Of a DNA stretch of 64,000 bases, positions 55,189 through 64,000 are shown piece by piece (the first letter of the stretch is position 1; every line of letters begins with the position of its first letter). A program made the translations under genes and the position numbers. Origin of the DNA: Arsenophonus sp048493715 (GTDB lineage Bacteria > Pseudomonadota > Gammaproteobacteria > Enterobacterales > Enterobacteriaceae); assembly GCA_048493715.1 (NCBI GenBank), contig JBGDCZ010000009.1, positions 13,417 through 77,416 on the forward strand, read 5' to 3'. The notes beneath the pieces were generated by a model that saw only the letters and a program-made list of their open reading frames with translations, was not told where the DNA came from and ran no database searches.

Positions 55189-56517
55189 ATGAACAAAAAA
55201 GATCCGCTCAGACAACAATGTCTGCTTCAGCGCATGTTTAAATTACAGCAACATGGCACCACAGTTCGAACAGAAATCATTGCCGGATTGACAACGTTTT
55301 TAACCATGGTTTATATCGTTTTTGTTAACCCGCAAATCCTATCAATGGCCGGAATGGATATTAAAACTGTTTTTGTGACTACCTGCCTAGTTACTGCACT
55401 AGGTAGTATCATGATGGGTATCGTGGCCAATTTACCTGTGGCAGTCGCTCCCGCGATGGGATTAAATGCCTTTTTTGCTTTTGTCGTTGTTGGTGCTATG
55501 GGTTATTCCTGGCAAGTCGCGATGGGGGCAATTTTTTGGGGAGCGGTTAGTTTATTTCTTTTGACCCTTTTTCATATTCGTTACTGGATCATTGCGCATA
55601 TCCCCTTGAGCTTACGAGTTGGTATTACCAGTGGTATTGGATTATTCATTGCCCTAATGGGGTTGAAAAACGCTGGTATTATTGTTGCTAATCCAGATAC
55701 CTTGGTAGCCATTGGTAATTTTTCTCAATCTAATGTGTTATTGGGGATCTTAGGATTTTTTATTATTGTCGTGTTAGCTGCCCGTAATATTCATGCTGCG
55801 GTACTGATTTCTATTGTGATCACCACCATTATTGGAATGATGATCGGTGATGTCCAATATAATGGTATATTTGCGTTGCCACCTAGCATCATGACGGTTG
55901 CTGGTCATGTTGATATGATTGGCTCATTGGATATTGCTTTGGTGGGGATTATTTTCTCTTTCATGCTAATTAATCTTTTTGATTCTTCGGGAACCTTAAT
56001 TGGTGTGACCGATAAAGCGGGGTTGGCTGACAAGACAGGTAAATTTCCGCAGATGAAACAAGCTATTTATGTCGATAGTTTAAGTTCAGTAGCAGGCAGT
56101 GCAATGGGTACATCTTCAGTAACCGCCTATATAGAAAGTAGCTCCGGGGTTGCTGTAGGTGGACGTACTGGATTGACTGCTATTGTAGTTGGCCTACTAT
56201 TTTTATTGACGATTTTTATTTCACCGCTAGCTAGTATGGTTCCTGCTTATGCCACCGCGGGAGCACTAATCTATGTTGGTGTTTTGATGACATCTAGTCT
56301 AACACGTATTAAATGGGATGATTTAACTGAGTCAGTGCCTGCTTTTATAACCACAGTCATGATGCCTTTTAGTTTCTCGATTACTGAAGGTATAGCGTTG
56401 GGTTTTATCACCTATTGCCTAATGAAGATAGGCACAGGACGATGGCGTGAGATTGGCTTAGCCGTGGTTATTGTTGCGCTGTTATTTATTTTAAAAATTA
56501 TTTTGGTTGATGTGTAA
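55189..56517 (+). CDS. adeP: adenine permease, NCS2 family (AdeP/YieG type)
   Basis: Proton-coupled purine importer with about twelve to fourteen membrane segments. The 442 residues match E. coli AdeP (445). TEIIAGLTTFLTMVYIVFVN PQIL, PVAVAPAMGLNAFFAFVVV and the substrate-site blocks NLFDSSGTLIGVTDKAGLAD and GTSSVTAYIESSSGVAVGGR TG are characteristic of the AzgA-like NCS2 branch. Adenine salvage would complement the kept nucleotide synthesis genes. The close paralogue AdeQ cannot be fully excluded. Confidence 0.88.
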   Translation: MNKKDPLRQQCLLQRMFKLQQHGTTVRTEIIAGLTTFLTMVYIVFVNPQILSMAGMDIKTVFVTTCLVTALGSIMMGIVANLPVAVAPAMGLNAFFAFVVVGAMGYSWQVAMGAIFWGAVSLFLLTLFHIRYWIIAHIPLSLRVGITSGIGLFIALMGLKNAGIIVANPDTLVAIGNFSQSNVLLGILGFFIIVVLAARNIHAAVLISIVITTIIGMMIGDVQYNGIFALPPSIMTVAGHVDMIGSLDIALVGIIFSFMLINLFDSSGTLIGVTDKAGLADKTGKFPQMKQAIYVDSLSSVAGSAMGTSSVTAYIESSSGVAVGGRTGLTAIVVGLLFLLTIFISPLASMVPAYATAGALIYVGVLMTSSLTRIKWDDLTESVPAFITTVMMPFSFSITEGIALGFITYCLMKIGTGRWREIGLAVVIVALLFILKIILVDV

Positions 56518-56561
56518 TAGGATTAATAACAAATTAACTGAATAATGAATTTATTTAAATC

Positions 56562-56590
56562 ACTTCGGTAATATTTTTATCGAAGTTTTT
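56562..56590 (+). terminator. rho-independent terminator after adeP
   Basis: ACTTCG (56562-56567) pairs with CGAAGT (56581-56586) followed by several T, about 45 bases past the adeP stop. Confidence 0.6.
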
Positions 56591-56689
56591 ATTTGAAGCA
56601 ATTCTTACGCTAGCTAATATAAATCATCTATACATCATATTATTATGATGAATATTGTATTGACAATCCGCAATAAGAGAAAATTAGTT

Positions 56690-57205
56690 ATGTCGGGGCA
56701 ACAGAAAAAGCCAGCAGTAAAAGCTGCCAATAAAATGAAAAAAAAACCGTGAATCGATAAATTTAGCCAGTCGTGAACGTAAAAAACAGAAAAAAAACGT
56801 GGCCACCAAGCAGGTAGTCGTTATCAAGATAGAACTCATGCTCAAAATAGCAATCAACCAATAATGGCGAAAGATCTCCGTGTTGGTAGTAAGAAACCAA
56901 TACCATTATTGATTGATGCTAAAGAAGAAAAAGCATTGCATGCCAACAAGCAAAAAGCAAGCAAGGTTGAAAAAGCAATATTATCACCTGAAGAAGAGTT
57001 GGCATTATTGGAAAATGATGAGTGTCTAGCTGTATTATTAACTCATCTTGAGGAGGATAAACAACTAGCCAAAGATGAAATGAATTATGTTGATAGTAAG
57101 TTGGATCGAATTGAAACGTTATTGAAAATAGTTGATACTGAGCTTTATGACAAAGAAGATGATACTAAGCCAGATGATATTATGCGTCTTTTGAAAGCGA
57201 AGTAA
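56690..57205 (+). pseudogene. yihI: Der GTPase-activating protein YihI, two poly-A frameshifts
   Basis: YihI stimulates the ribosome-assembly GTPase Der. From ATG at 56690 the frame reads MSGQQKKPAVKAANKMKKKP and stops. The next coding piece (NRESINLASRERKKQKK) is in another frame, and the third (KRGHQAGSRYQDRTHAQNSN QPIM onward to 57205) in another. Both breaks fall in A-runs: nine A at 56738-56746 and eight A at 56790-56797. The C-terminal part (EEELALLENDECLAVLLTHL, VDSKLDRIETLLKIVD) is complete. Polymerase slippage, a true pseudogene, or homopolymer sequencing error are all possible. Confidence 0.75.
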
Positions 57206-57473
57206 GCATTGTTTTGGTATAATGATTTAATAGTAAAAATAAGCATTATTATCTAATAAAATATTAATATATGTTCCTGTTTAATCATAAATAACTTATA
57301 AGTAATTATTTTTGATTATCAGCATTACTCATTTTAATGGGTAGTTTAATTTGATCATTATACCCTTTACTTCATATTTAGATGATCTTTTATCGGTTAA
57401 AATAACATTGAGAAATACAGTAATGTGAGTTTGGCCCTAAGATAGGGGATAGCCATTATTGAAGGATAAAAAT

Positions 57474-58847
57474 ATGTCAGAGCAGAGTATCATTTGGGAT
57501 CTTCCCCTTATTCAAAAATATAACTATTCTGGACCCAGGTATACTTCTTATCCTACCGCGTTAGAATTCAAACACAATTATAGTGAGAGTGATTTTACTA
57601 TTGCCGCTAGTCGCTATCCTGACAAGCCCCTTTCTCTTTATGTACATATTCCGTTTTGTCATAAGCTGTGTTATTTCTGTGGCTGTAATAAACTGGTGAC
57701 TCGTTACAAGCATAAAGTGAATAACTATCTGCTTGTTTTAGAACAAGAGATCGTAAAACAAGCGAAATTATTTACCAATCGAACCGTGACTCAAATGCAT
57801 TGGGGCGGAGGGACACCAACCTATCTGGATAAATCGCAGATAAGTCAACTATTGGCAATATTAAAATCACATTTTCATTTTGCGGCCGATGCTGAAATAT
57901 CGATTGAAATTGATCCACGAGAAATAGAATTGGATGTTATCGATCACTTACGATGTGAGGGATTTAATCGCCTTAGTATGGGCGTGCAGGATTTTAATAA
58001 ACAGGTACAATATTTAGTTAACCGTCAGCAAGATGAAGACTTTATTTTCTCTTTAATTCAGCGTGCCCGTGACATGGGGTTTAGTTCTACCAGTATCGAT
58101 TTGATTTATGGTTTACCTAAGCAGACAGTAGAAACGTTTGCTTTTACTTTAGAGCGAGTATTAGCACTTTCGCCCGATCGTTTAAGTGTTTTTAATTATG
58201 CTCATTTACCTAATTTATTTGCTGCACAACGCAAAATTAAACCGCATGATTTACCGACGGCAGAACAGAAACTGGCGATTTTACAGCAAACGATTTTTAC
58301 TTTGACCCAAAATGGTTATCAATTTATTGGTATGGATCATTTTGCTAAACCTAATGATGAACTGGCTATTGCTCAACGTAATGGTGTTTTGCATAGAAAT
58401 TTTCAGGGCTATACCACCCAGCAGAACTGTGATCTAATCGGCCTTGGAGTGTCAGCCATTAGTATGTTAGGCGATCATTATGCGCAAAATCAAAAGGACC
58501 TAAATGCCTACTACCAAGCTATTGAAAGTCATCAGCACGCATTGTGGAAAGGTTTATCTTTGACACTAGATGATTGTATTCGGCGGGATGTTATCAAAAC
58601 ATTAATCTGCAATTTTCAGCTTGATTACGGCGTTATTGAAGATCGTTATCAGATTGACTTCAAAAATTATTTTTTTGCAGATTTGCAACTGCTACAGCCG
58701 ATGATTATAGATGGTTTAGTGAATGTTGGTGAAAGAAAGCTACAAATTACTCCTAAAGGCCGATTATTGATCCGGAATATTTGTATGTGTTTTGATATTT
58801 ATTTGCGTAACCAAATGCGGCAACGCCAATTTTCACGTGTGATTTAG
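57474..58847 (+). CDS. hemN: oxygen-independent coproporphyrinogen III oxidase HemN
   Basis: Radical-SAM enzyme that makes protoporphyrinogen IX precursors for haem without oxygen. ATG at 57474 (MSEQSIIWDLPLIQKYN) gives 457 residues, exactly the E. coli length; the start at 57459 adds an unconserved leader. The cluster motif is HIPFCHKLCYFCGCNK near residues 60-75, WGGGTPTYL follows, and SIDLIYGLPKQT and GMDHFAKPNDELA are family blocks. In E. coli hemN lies near yihI and glnG, as here. Confidence 0.97.
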   Translation: MSEQSIIWDLPLIQKYNYSGPRYTSYPTALEFKHNYSESDFTIAASRYPDKPLSLYVHIPFCHKLCYFCGCNKLVTRYKHKVNNYLLVLEQEIVKQAKLFTNRTVTQMHWGGGTPTYLDKSQISQLLAILKSHFHFAADAEISIEIDPREIELDVIDHLRCEGFNRLSMGVQDFNKQVQYLVNRQQDEDFIFSLIQRARDMGFSSTSIDLIYGLPKQTVETFAFTLERVLALSPDRLSVFNYAHLPNLFAAQRKIKPHDLPTAEQKLAILQQTIFTLTQNGYQFIGMDHFAKPNDELAIAQRNGVLHRNFQGYTTQQNCDLIGLGVSAISMLGDHYAQNQKDLNAYYQAIESHQHALWKGLSLTLDDCIRRDVIKTLICNFQLDYGVIEDRYQIDFKNYFFADLQLLQPMIIDGLVNVGERKLQITPKGRLLIRNICMCFDIYLRNQMRQRQFSRVI

Positions 58848-58883
58848 TTGGCTAAAGAAAATAATATGTTAAGTTTTTTACTA

Positions 58884-60310
58884 CTACATCCCAAATTCTT
58901 TCAATTTACGGCTAATGGTATTCCTGCCCCAGCCGAGTCGGCGAGCTGCCTCCTGTTTATGACCTTTTGTATATGTTAAAGCACATGCAAGCATAGTACG
59001 TTCAATTTGTGGTAAGACTTCCTGTAGTAAATTCTGTTTATTGTTTTCGAGCGCCGTTTTTGTCCAATAGGTAAGTAAGTCAAGCCATTGTTCATGATTT
59101 GCCGCCAATTTTACTTTAGGAGAATAGAGGAATTGTTGATTTTGTTGCAAATCGCTTGGCAGATCTTGCGGTAATATAACTTGACTGGAGGACATTACTG
59201 TAAGCCAACGACAGACATTTTCTAACTGGCGTACATTACCAGACCAGGGTAAAGACATTAAGATAGTTTCTTGTTTGTTGCACCAAAATTTTGCTTTCTA
59301 CACCAATTTCTAGCGCTGTTTGATGGAGGAAATGACGTGCTAAAAGCGGAATATCTTCAGTCCGTTCACGTAATGGTGGCAGAGGAATGCGGATCACATT
59401 AAGTCGATGAAAGAGATCTTCTCTAAATTTTCCTTCTTGCACTAATTGCTCAAGGCATTGATGGGTAGCGGCGATGATACGGACATCAACTTTGATCAGT
59501 GTATAACCACCAACCCGATAAAACTGGCCTTCAGCCAATACACGTAAAAGACATATTTGAATATCAAGTGGCATATCACCAATTTCATCTAGAAAAAGTG
59601 ACCCCCCCATGCGCTTGTTCAAAGCGCCCTTGCCTGACTTGACTAGCGCCGGTAAAAGAGCCTTTTTCATGACCAAATAGCTCAGATTCAATCAGATCTT
59701 TAGGAATAGCAGCCATATTTAGAGCAATAAAAGGCCCAGCTGATTTAGGGCTATGACGATGAAGAGCATCAGCCACTAACTCTTTACCGGTTCCTGACTC
59801 ACCATTTATGAGTACACTAATAGCGGAGTGAGATAAACGACCGATAATTCGGTAAACTTCTTGCATAGCTGGTGCTTCACCAATAATCTTAGTGACAGGA
59901 GCCGTCGCTAAAAAATTTGCTCCGCTATTAGGTTGTTTATTGCGATAATAATTAAGCGCACGTTCAACTAATGATATTGTTTCGTCAATATTAAAGGGTT
60001 TTGGTAAATAATCAAAAGCACCTTGTTGATAAGCATTAACTGCGGTGTTGAGATCCGAATGGGCAGTCATAATAATAATAGGTAATTTAGGATGGCTCTG
60101 TTTAAGTCGTGTAAGCAACGATAGCCCATCGTTATCTGGCATATGAATATCCGAGATTAAAACATCTGGACAGGTTTTTTCCAATGCCAGCAGTACACTT
60201 TGGATATCTTTAAAGCTGGTGCATTCCATGCTGGCATTATTTAATGCTCGTTCTAGCACCCAGCAGATAGCACTATCATCATCAACAATCCACACCTTAC
60301 CTTTTTGCAT
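58884..60310 (-). pseudogene. glnG: nitrogen regulator GlnG (NtrC), frameshifted
   Basis: NtrC activates sigma-54 promoters in nitrogen limitation. The receiver domain is intact (MQKGKVWIVDDDSAICWVLE, Asp54 in LISDIHMPDNDG), as is the first part of the AAA+ domain with Walker A GESGTGKELVADALHRHSP and the sigma-54 loop ESELFGHEKGSFTGA. At a run of seven G (C on this strand, 59602-59608) one extra base shifts the frame after FEQAHGG; SLFLDEIGDMPLDIQ continues elsewhere. A second shift lies near 59265-59285. The last piece (SLPWSGNVRQLENVCRWLTV, then a Fis-type DNA-binding helix GHKQEAARRLGWGRNTISRK) ends at 58884. Full-length NtrC cannot be made as written. Confidence 0.85.
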
Positions 60311-60320
60311 ATGAGTTTAC

Positions 60321-61359
60321 CTAGTTCGTGATAGGAAGATAAATCGAAAATTGAGTATGACCTGGCCAACTGGAAAATTCGATTCTACCAGCATGCTGGT
60401 CAATAATATTTTGGGCAACTGATAGTCCTAAGCCATTACCACCTTTGCGATGACTTACCATTGGATAGAACAGAGTATCTTGTATCTGCGACGGAATGCC
60501 TGGACCATTATCTTCAATATCGATACGTGCGGCAAGTCGATAAATTTTTCCATGTAATGTCACTTGAAATGCGGTGCGAGTACATATAGTTAGCGTTCCG
60601 CCATTTTCTTCCATTGCTTGTATCGCGTTTTGGATTAAATTGAGTAACACTTGTTCAATTTGATCCGGATAGTGTGGAAATTCAGGTAAACTAGGATCAT
60701 AGTTTTTTATTAATTTAATGTTTTCCAGTAGCGTCATTGATATTAAATGGTAAGTACGTTCAATAACCTGGTGAATATTTTGTGTTGTTTTTGCACCGGG
60801 ATGTTGCGGGCCGAGTAGACGATCAACTAGATTTCGTAGGCGATCTGCTTGCTCAATAATAACTTGGGTATATTCTAACTGCTCAGAATTAGAGATGGTT
60901 TTGGCTAACAGCTGAGCTGCTCCACGTAAACCACCTAACGGATTTTTTATCTCATGGGCTAAAGTTCGGATTAACTCACGCGATGCGATTTGTAATGATT
61001 GTTCTTGATCTAAACGACGCTGGTTATTGACCGGCGAAAATTCTAGCAGAATGAAATGTTGTGAAATGGGCTGAGCACTGATAGTCACTGTATGCGAGTG
61101 ATTATTGATAACCAGAATAGCGTCATTATTAGTAAGGCTAAGATCTTTTTTTATTTTTTTGCATTAATTCTATATCAAGAGAGCAATAATCAAAAAGCAT
61201 TGGTAACGGCGTGCCAAGCAATTTTGTTGGGCTAGATAAAAAAAATTTGCGGCTAGAGTGATTGGCATAGTGAACGATGAGTTCATTATCAAGTAATAAA
61301 ATACTATGTAATAAACAATCTAAAATATGATTGGCAACCGGTAAATTATCAATTTTCAC
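60321..61359 (-). pseudogene. glnL: nitrogen sensor kinase GlnL (NtrB), frameshifted
   Basis: The sensor part (GTG start at 61359; ILDCLLHSILLLDNELIVHY ANHSS) runs to IELMQKNKKRS and stops. The next frame continues KKDLSLTNNDAILVINNHSH TVTISAQP and the whole kinase: histidine in LIRTLAHEIKNPLGGLRGAA, N-box LLNLIQNAIQAMEENGG, G1 IDIEDNGPGIPSQI and G2 GGNGLGLSVAQNIIDQHAG. The break is in two T-runs (plus-strand view) at 61146-61160, a homopolymer. The kinase portion alone could be made from an internal start but lacks the PAS-type sensing domain. Confidence 0.82.
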
Positions 61360-61506
61360 GTGGTCTTACTCCTGCACTTTTTTAGTGCATATTAACATAT
61401 TTGAGTATAAACCAATCAATTTTGTTCAATTATTATGCAGAAAAAACCCCATTAAAAGATGAGGTAAGTATTACACAACAAAAAATACTCAGCGGAGAAT
61501 GGCTTA

Positions 61507-62916
61507 TTATACGCTGTAGTACATTTCAAACTCTAACGGATGAGGTACCATCCGAATACGTTGAACATCATCTTTTAATAAGTTGATATAAGCGTCGATC
61601 GTTTCATCAGTAAATACTTCATCACGTTTTAAAAATTCACGATCGACATCTAAGGCATGTAATGCTTCTTCAAGTGAACTAGCAACAGTTGAGATCTCTT
61701 GTGCTTCTTCCGCTGGCAAATCATATAAATTTTTATCCATTGCTTCACCAGGGTGAATTTTATTAATAATTCCATCCAGACCTGCCATTAATTGTGCTGC
61801 AAAGGCTAAGTATGGATTGGCTGCCGGGTCTGGAAAACGTACTTCAATACGTGATTTTCTAGGATTGACAACCATTGGAATGCGAATAGAAGCTGAACGA
61901 TTACGTGCGGAATAGGCCAACATGACTGGTGCTTCAAAACCAGGCACCAGACGTTTATAGGAGTTGGTTGTCGGATTAGTAAATGCATTTAAAGCACGCG
62001 CATGTTTAATAATCCCGCCAATATAATAAAGTGCTATTTCAGACAATCCACCATATTTATCACCGGCAAACAAATTGGTACCATTTTTTTCCAGCGACAT
62101 ATGGCAATGCATGCCAGAACCGTTATCACCAACTAGAGGTTTTGGCATAAATGTTGCCGTTTTGCCAAAAGAATGGGTGATATTATGAACCACATATTTG
62201 TATATTTGAGTTTCATCGGCTTTTTTTGTCATGGTATTGAAACGGGTAGCAACCTCGTTTTGGCCTGCGGTGGCGACTTCATGATGGTGAGCTTCGACAA
62301 TTAATCCCATTTTTTCCATGGTGGAACACATGGCGGAACGCATATTTTGTGAAGAATCAACCGGGGGAACAGGAAAATAACCGCCTTTAACTCTTGGGCG
62401 ATGACCCTTATTGCCATCTTCATAACGTGCACCAGAATTCCAGGCTGCTTCGATAGCATCAATATGATAATAAGCACCAGCAATATTGTTGCTAAAGCGA
62501 ATATCATCAAACACAAAGAATTCAGGTTCAGGTCCAAATAGTACAGTATCTGCGATACCACTACTACGTAGGAAATTCTCGGCCCGTTTGGAGATTGAAC
62601 GCGGATCGCGTTCGTAGCCCTGATGGGTGTTAGGTTCCAGGATATCACAGCGAATAATGAGGGTCGAATCGCTAAAAAAAGGATCTAACACGGCCGTCTC
62701 TGGATCAGGCATAAGCATCATGTCGGATTCATTAATTCCTTTCCAACCAGCAATAGAGGAGCCGTCAAACATTTTACCTTCTTGGAAGAAATCTTCGTCG
62801 ATTTGGTGAGCAGGGATAGTGATATGTTGTTCTTTACCCCTGGTATCGGTAAAGCGTAGGTCAATATATTTAACATGGTGCTCTTTGATCATGGCTAAAA
62901 CATGCTCAACAGACAT
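61507..62916 (-). CDS. glnA: glutamine synthetase GlnA (type I)
   Basis: Makes glutamine from glutamate, ammonia and ATP; dodecameric cytosolic enzyme. The 469 residues equal the E. coli length. Signature segments: FDGSSIAGWKGINESDMMLM (Asp50 loop), the ATP site KPLVGDNGSGMHCHMSLEKN and RIPMVVNPRKSRIEVRFPDP. The adenylylation tyrosine is present in DKNLYDLPAEE near residue 398. It is the only intact gene of the glnA-glnL-glnG operon. Its upstream region retains NtrC-type sites although NtrC is broken. Confidence 0.98.
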   Translation of the reverse strand: MSVEHVLAMIKEHHVKYIDLRFTDTRGKEQHITIPAHQIDEDFFQEGKMFDGSSIAGWKGINESDMMLMPDPETAVLDPFFSDSTLIIRCDILEPNTHQGYERDPRSISKRAENFLRSSGIADTVLFGPEPEFFVFDDIRFSNNIAGAYYHIDAIEAAWNSGARYEDGNKGHRPRVKGGYFPVPPVDSSQNMRSAMCSTMEKMGLIVEAHHHEVATAGQNEVATRFNTMTKKADETQIYKYVVHNITHSFGKTATFMPKPLVGDNGSGMHCHMSLEKNGTNLFAGDKYGGLSEIALYYIGGIIKHARALNAFTNPTTNSYKRLVPGFEAPVMLAYSARNRSASIRIPMVVNPRKSRIEVRFPDPAANPYLAFAAQLMAGLDGIINKIHPGEAMDKNLYDLPAEEAQEISTVASSLEEALHALDVDREFLKRDEVFTDETIDAYINLLKDDVQRIRMVPHPLEFEMYYSV

Positions 62917-62996
62917 AAAGATTCTCCTGGTTGGATCCTATTTTGAACAATATTGGAAAAAAGTTATCAGGTTTTGTTAATTATATAGGCATATAG

Positions 62997-63012
62997 GTGA
63001 AAATCATGCCAA
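62997..63012 (-). promoter_or_regulatory. sigma-54-like glnA promoter (glnAp2 equivalent) with altered -12
   Basis: On the minus strand TTGGCATGATTTTCAC aligns with the E. coli glnAp2 element TTGGCACAGATTTCGC. The -24 GG is kept; the -12 GC reads AC. The implied start near 62985 leaves a leader of about 70 bases before glnA, as in E. coli (about 73). Confidence 0.6.
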
Positions 63013-63085
63013 ATTTTTTAAGTCTGAGAATAAATACTTTTTGAATGATTTATTAGCTAAATAGTTATAAATTGAACCATATATT

Positions 63086-63100
63086 GCACCATTTTAATGC
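63086..63100 (-). promoter_or_regulatory. NtrC enhancer site at about -108 of glnA
   Basis: On the minus strand GCATTAAAATGGTGC differs in one base from the strong NtrC site GCACTAAAATGGTGC of E. coli glnA. Its centre is about 108 bases upstream of the implied sigma-54 start, the E. coli spacing. Confidence 0.7.
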
Positions 63101-63118
63101 GACATAAGTCGGACGAAT

Positions 63119-63133
63119 ACACAATTGTAGTGC
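63119..63133 (-). promoter_or_regulatory. NtrC enhancer site at about -140 of glnA
   Basis: On the minus strand GCACTACAATTGTGT matches about 12 of 15 positions of the NtrC site GCACTATAATGGTGC. Its centre is about 141 bases upstream of the implied start, close to the second E. coli enhancer (-140), one helical-turn multiple from the first. Confidence 0.6.
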
Positions 63134-63177
63134 AAAGCGGTAAAGTGGACACCGAGCTCTCTTCACGGTTTCCTATT

Positions 63178-64000
63178 TTAGTGGTTTATTTTTTCAAGCA
63201 AAAATAGGATATCATTTGAAATTAATTCAATTTTCGGTTTTATATATTTAAGTTCAATAAATTCATCCGGTTGATGAGCTTGTTCTATCAAGCTTGGGCC
63301 TAATATTAATGTTGGGCATAGCGTTTCAATAAACGGTGCTTCGGTGCAGTAATTAACGGTTGCAGCCTGCCTATTTAATAGATTTTCAATTACTTTTACC
63401 ATCTTATGATTTATTGTGCATTCAAAGCCTGGAATTGGGGGATGTAATAGCTCGATAGTTAAGCGATCAGGCTAAAGATGTTTGATTGGTTTAAGTGCGA
63501 TATGCAACAATTCATCCAAATTTTGTAATGATAGCTCGGTAGTGGGCGAATATCTATATGTAATTCACAGCAGCCACAAATTCGATTTACTGCATCACCA
63601 TCATGAATATATCCAAGATTCATTGTTGAATGGGAATATCAAAAGCCTTGTTTTGGTAATCGGTTTTTAGTCTATTTCTAAACATTATTAACTGACTAAT
63701 TGTTTCATGCATCAATTCAATCGCATTGATACCTTGTTCTGGATCACTTGAATGACCTGATTGACCGGTAATGCGAATTGCATTTGTAATATGCCCTTTG
63801 TGAGCACGAATCGGTTGCAATGAGGTTGGTTCACCAATAATGGCCAATTCAGGCTGAATTGCAATATTGGTAGCAAAATAACGTGCCCTGCTATGGTTGT
63901 TTCTTCATCAACGGTTGTCAGAATATAAATGGGATTCTGTAACTGATTAGTAAGCGTCTTTAAAGTCAACCTTAAATTTCACTTTTTTGGTTTAAAAAAC
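63178..64000 (-). pseudogene. argE: acetylornithine deacetylase ArgE, frameshifted and cut by the window edge
   Basis: ArgE releases acetate from N-acetylornithine in arginine synthesis. The C-terminal 74 residues read ATVNYCTEAPFIETLCPTLI LGPSLIEQAHQPDEFIELK to a stop at 63178. Upstream the text is spread over frames: AIIGEPTSLQPIRAHKGHIT NAIRITGQSGHSSDPEQGIN AIELMHE (63620-63847), with the region around 63420-63620 (the DIRPLPG part) broken by stops, and further N-terminal text in another frame near 63850-63970. Several lesions; the gene continues past the right edge. Arginine synthesis by this route is probably lost. Confidence 0.88.

Noticed and set aside
1..64000. tRNA, rRNA or CRISPR arrays
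   Set aside because: No TPsiC-like motif with acceptor pairing, no rRNA segment and no regularly spaced repeats were seen on reading both strands.

Overview
The window looks like part of the chromosome of a gammaproteobacterium of the order Enterobacterales. Gene order follows Escherichia coli over long blocks: trmL-cysE-gpsA-secB-yibN-envC-yibQ-hldD-waaF-waaC; waaA-coaD-mutM; rpmG-rpmB-radC-coaBC-dut-slmA-pyrE-rph-yicC; glpD/glpR-glpG-glpE-nfuA-gntX-bioH-feoCBA-tex; ompR-envZ; pstSCAB-phoU; hemN; glnG-glnL-glnA. The DNA is AT-rich and carries about sixteen broken genes among intact housekeeping genes. That combination suggests a host-associated lineage in early or middle genome reduction, most like Arsenophonus and relatives (Morganellaceae). 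The genus is an inference from composition, synteny and decay; no marker gene fixes it.

Layout. 1-6.2 kb: an epimerase relic, trmL, broken cysE, gpsA, secB, a cysteine-less yibN, envC and yibQ (grxC and gpmM, expected here from E. coli, are missing). 6.7-20.8 kb: lipopolysaccharide (LPS) inner-core genes hldD-waaF-waaC, a GT39 membrane glycosyltransferase, waaA, coaD, mutM, waaL, and a minus-strand waaQ-waaG-waaP-(GT8 relic)-GT8 core block. 20.8-22.2 kb: AT-rich gene desert. 22.2-28.7 kb: ribosomal proteins L33/L28, broken radC, coaBC-dut, slmA, pyrE, rph, yicC. 28.7-32.4 kb: accessory island with a dead Phd-Doc toxin-antitoxin module, an ArcZ-type small RNA, and an apparently intact convergent LuxR/LuxI quorum-sensing pair with candidate lux boxes. 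32.4-39.5 kb: pfkA, glycerol-3-phosphate genes with tandem GlpR operators, nfuA, broken gntX, bioH. 39.5-42.4 kb: wholly inactivated feoABC with a residual Fur-like site. 42.4-47.6 kb: tex, frameshifted greB, ompR-envZ. 47.6-56.5 kb: Pho-box-controlled pstSCAB-phoU, an amino-acid ABC transporter lacking a local ATPase, and an adenine permease. 56.7-64 kb: frameshifted yihI, hemN, frameshifted glnG and glnL, intact glnA, and broken argE running off the right edge.

How it works together. Envelope building (LPS core, O-antigen ligation, EnvC-linked division), nucleotide synthesis, phosphate uptake, osmotic sensing and glycerol-3-phosphate use look maintained. Cysteine synthesis (cysE), arginine synthesis (argE), ferrous-iron uptake (feoABC) and nitrogen-status control (glnL/glnG) look lost, which fits an organism fed by a host. 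Upstream of glnA the two NtrC enhancer-like sites and the sigma-54-like promoter keep the E. coli spacing although NtrB/NtrC are broken.

The most noteworthy signals are the intact acyl-homoserine-lactone circuit with an EsaR-type box over the predicted luxR -10 element, the ArcZ-like RNA away from arcB with its own 5' hairpin, and the fossil glnA nitrogen-control region. Several frameshifts (yihI, glnG, glnL) lie in homopolymers, so assembly error cannot be excluded for those; cysE, feoB, doc, argE, radC and gntX carry multiple or non-homopolymer lesions.
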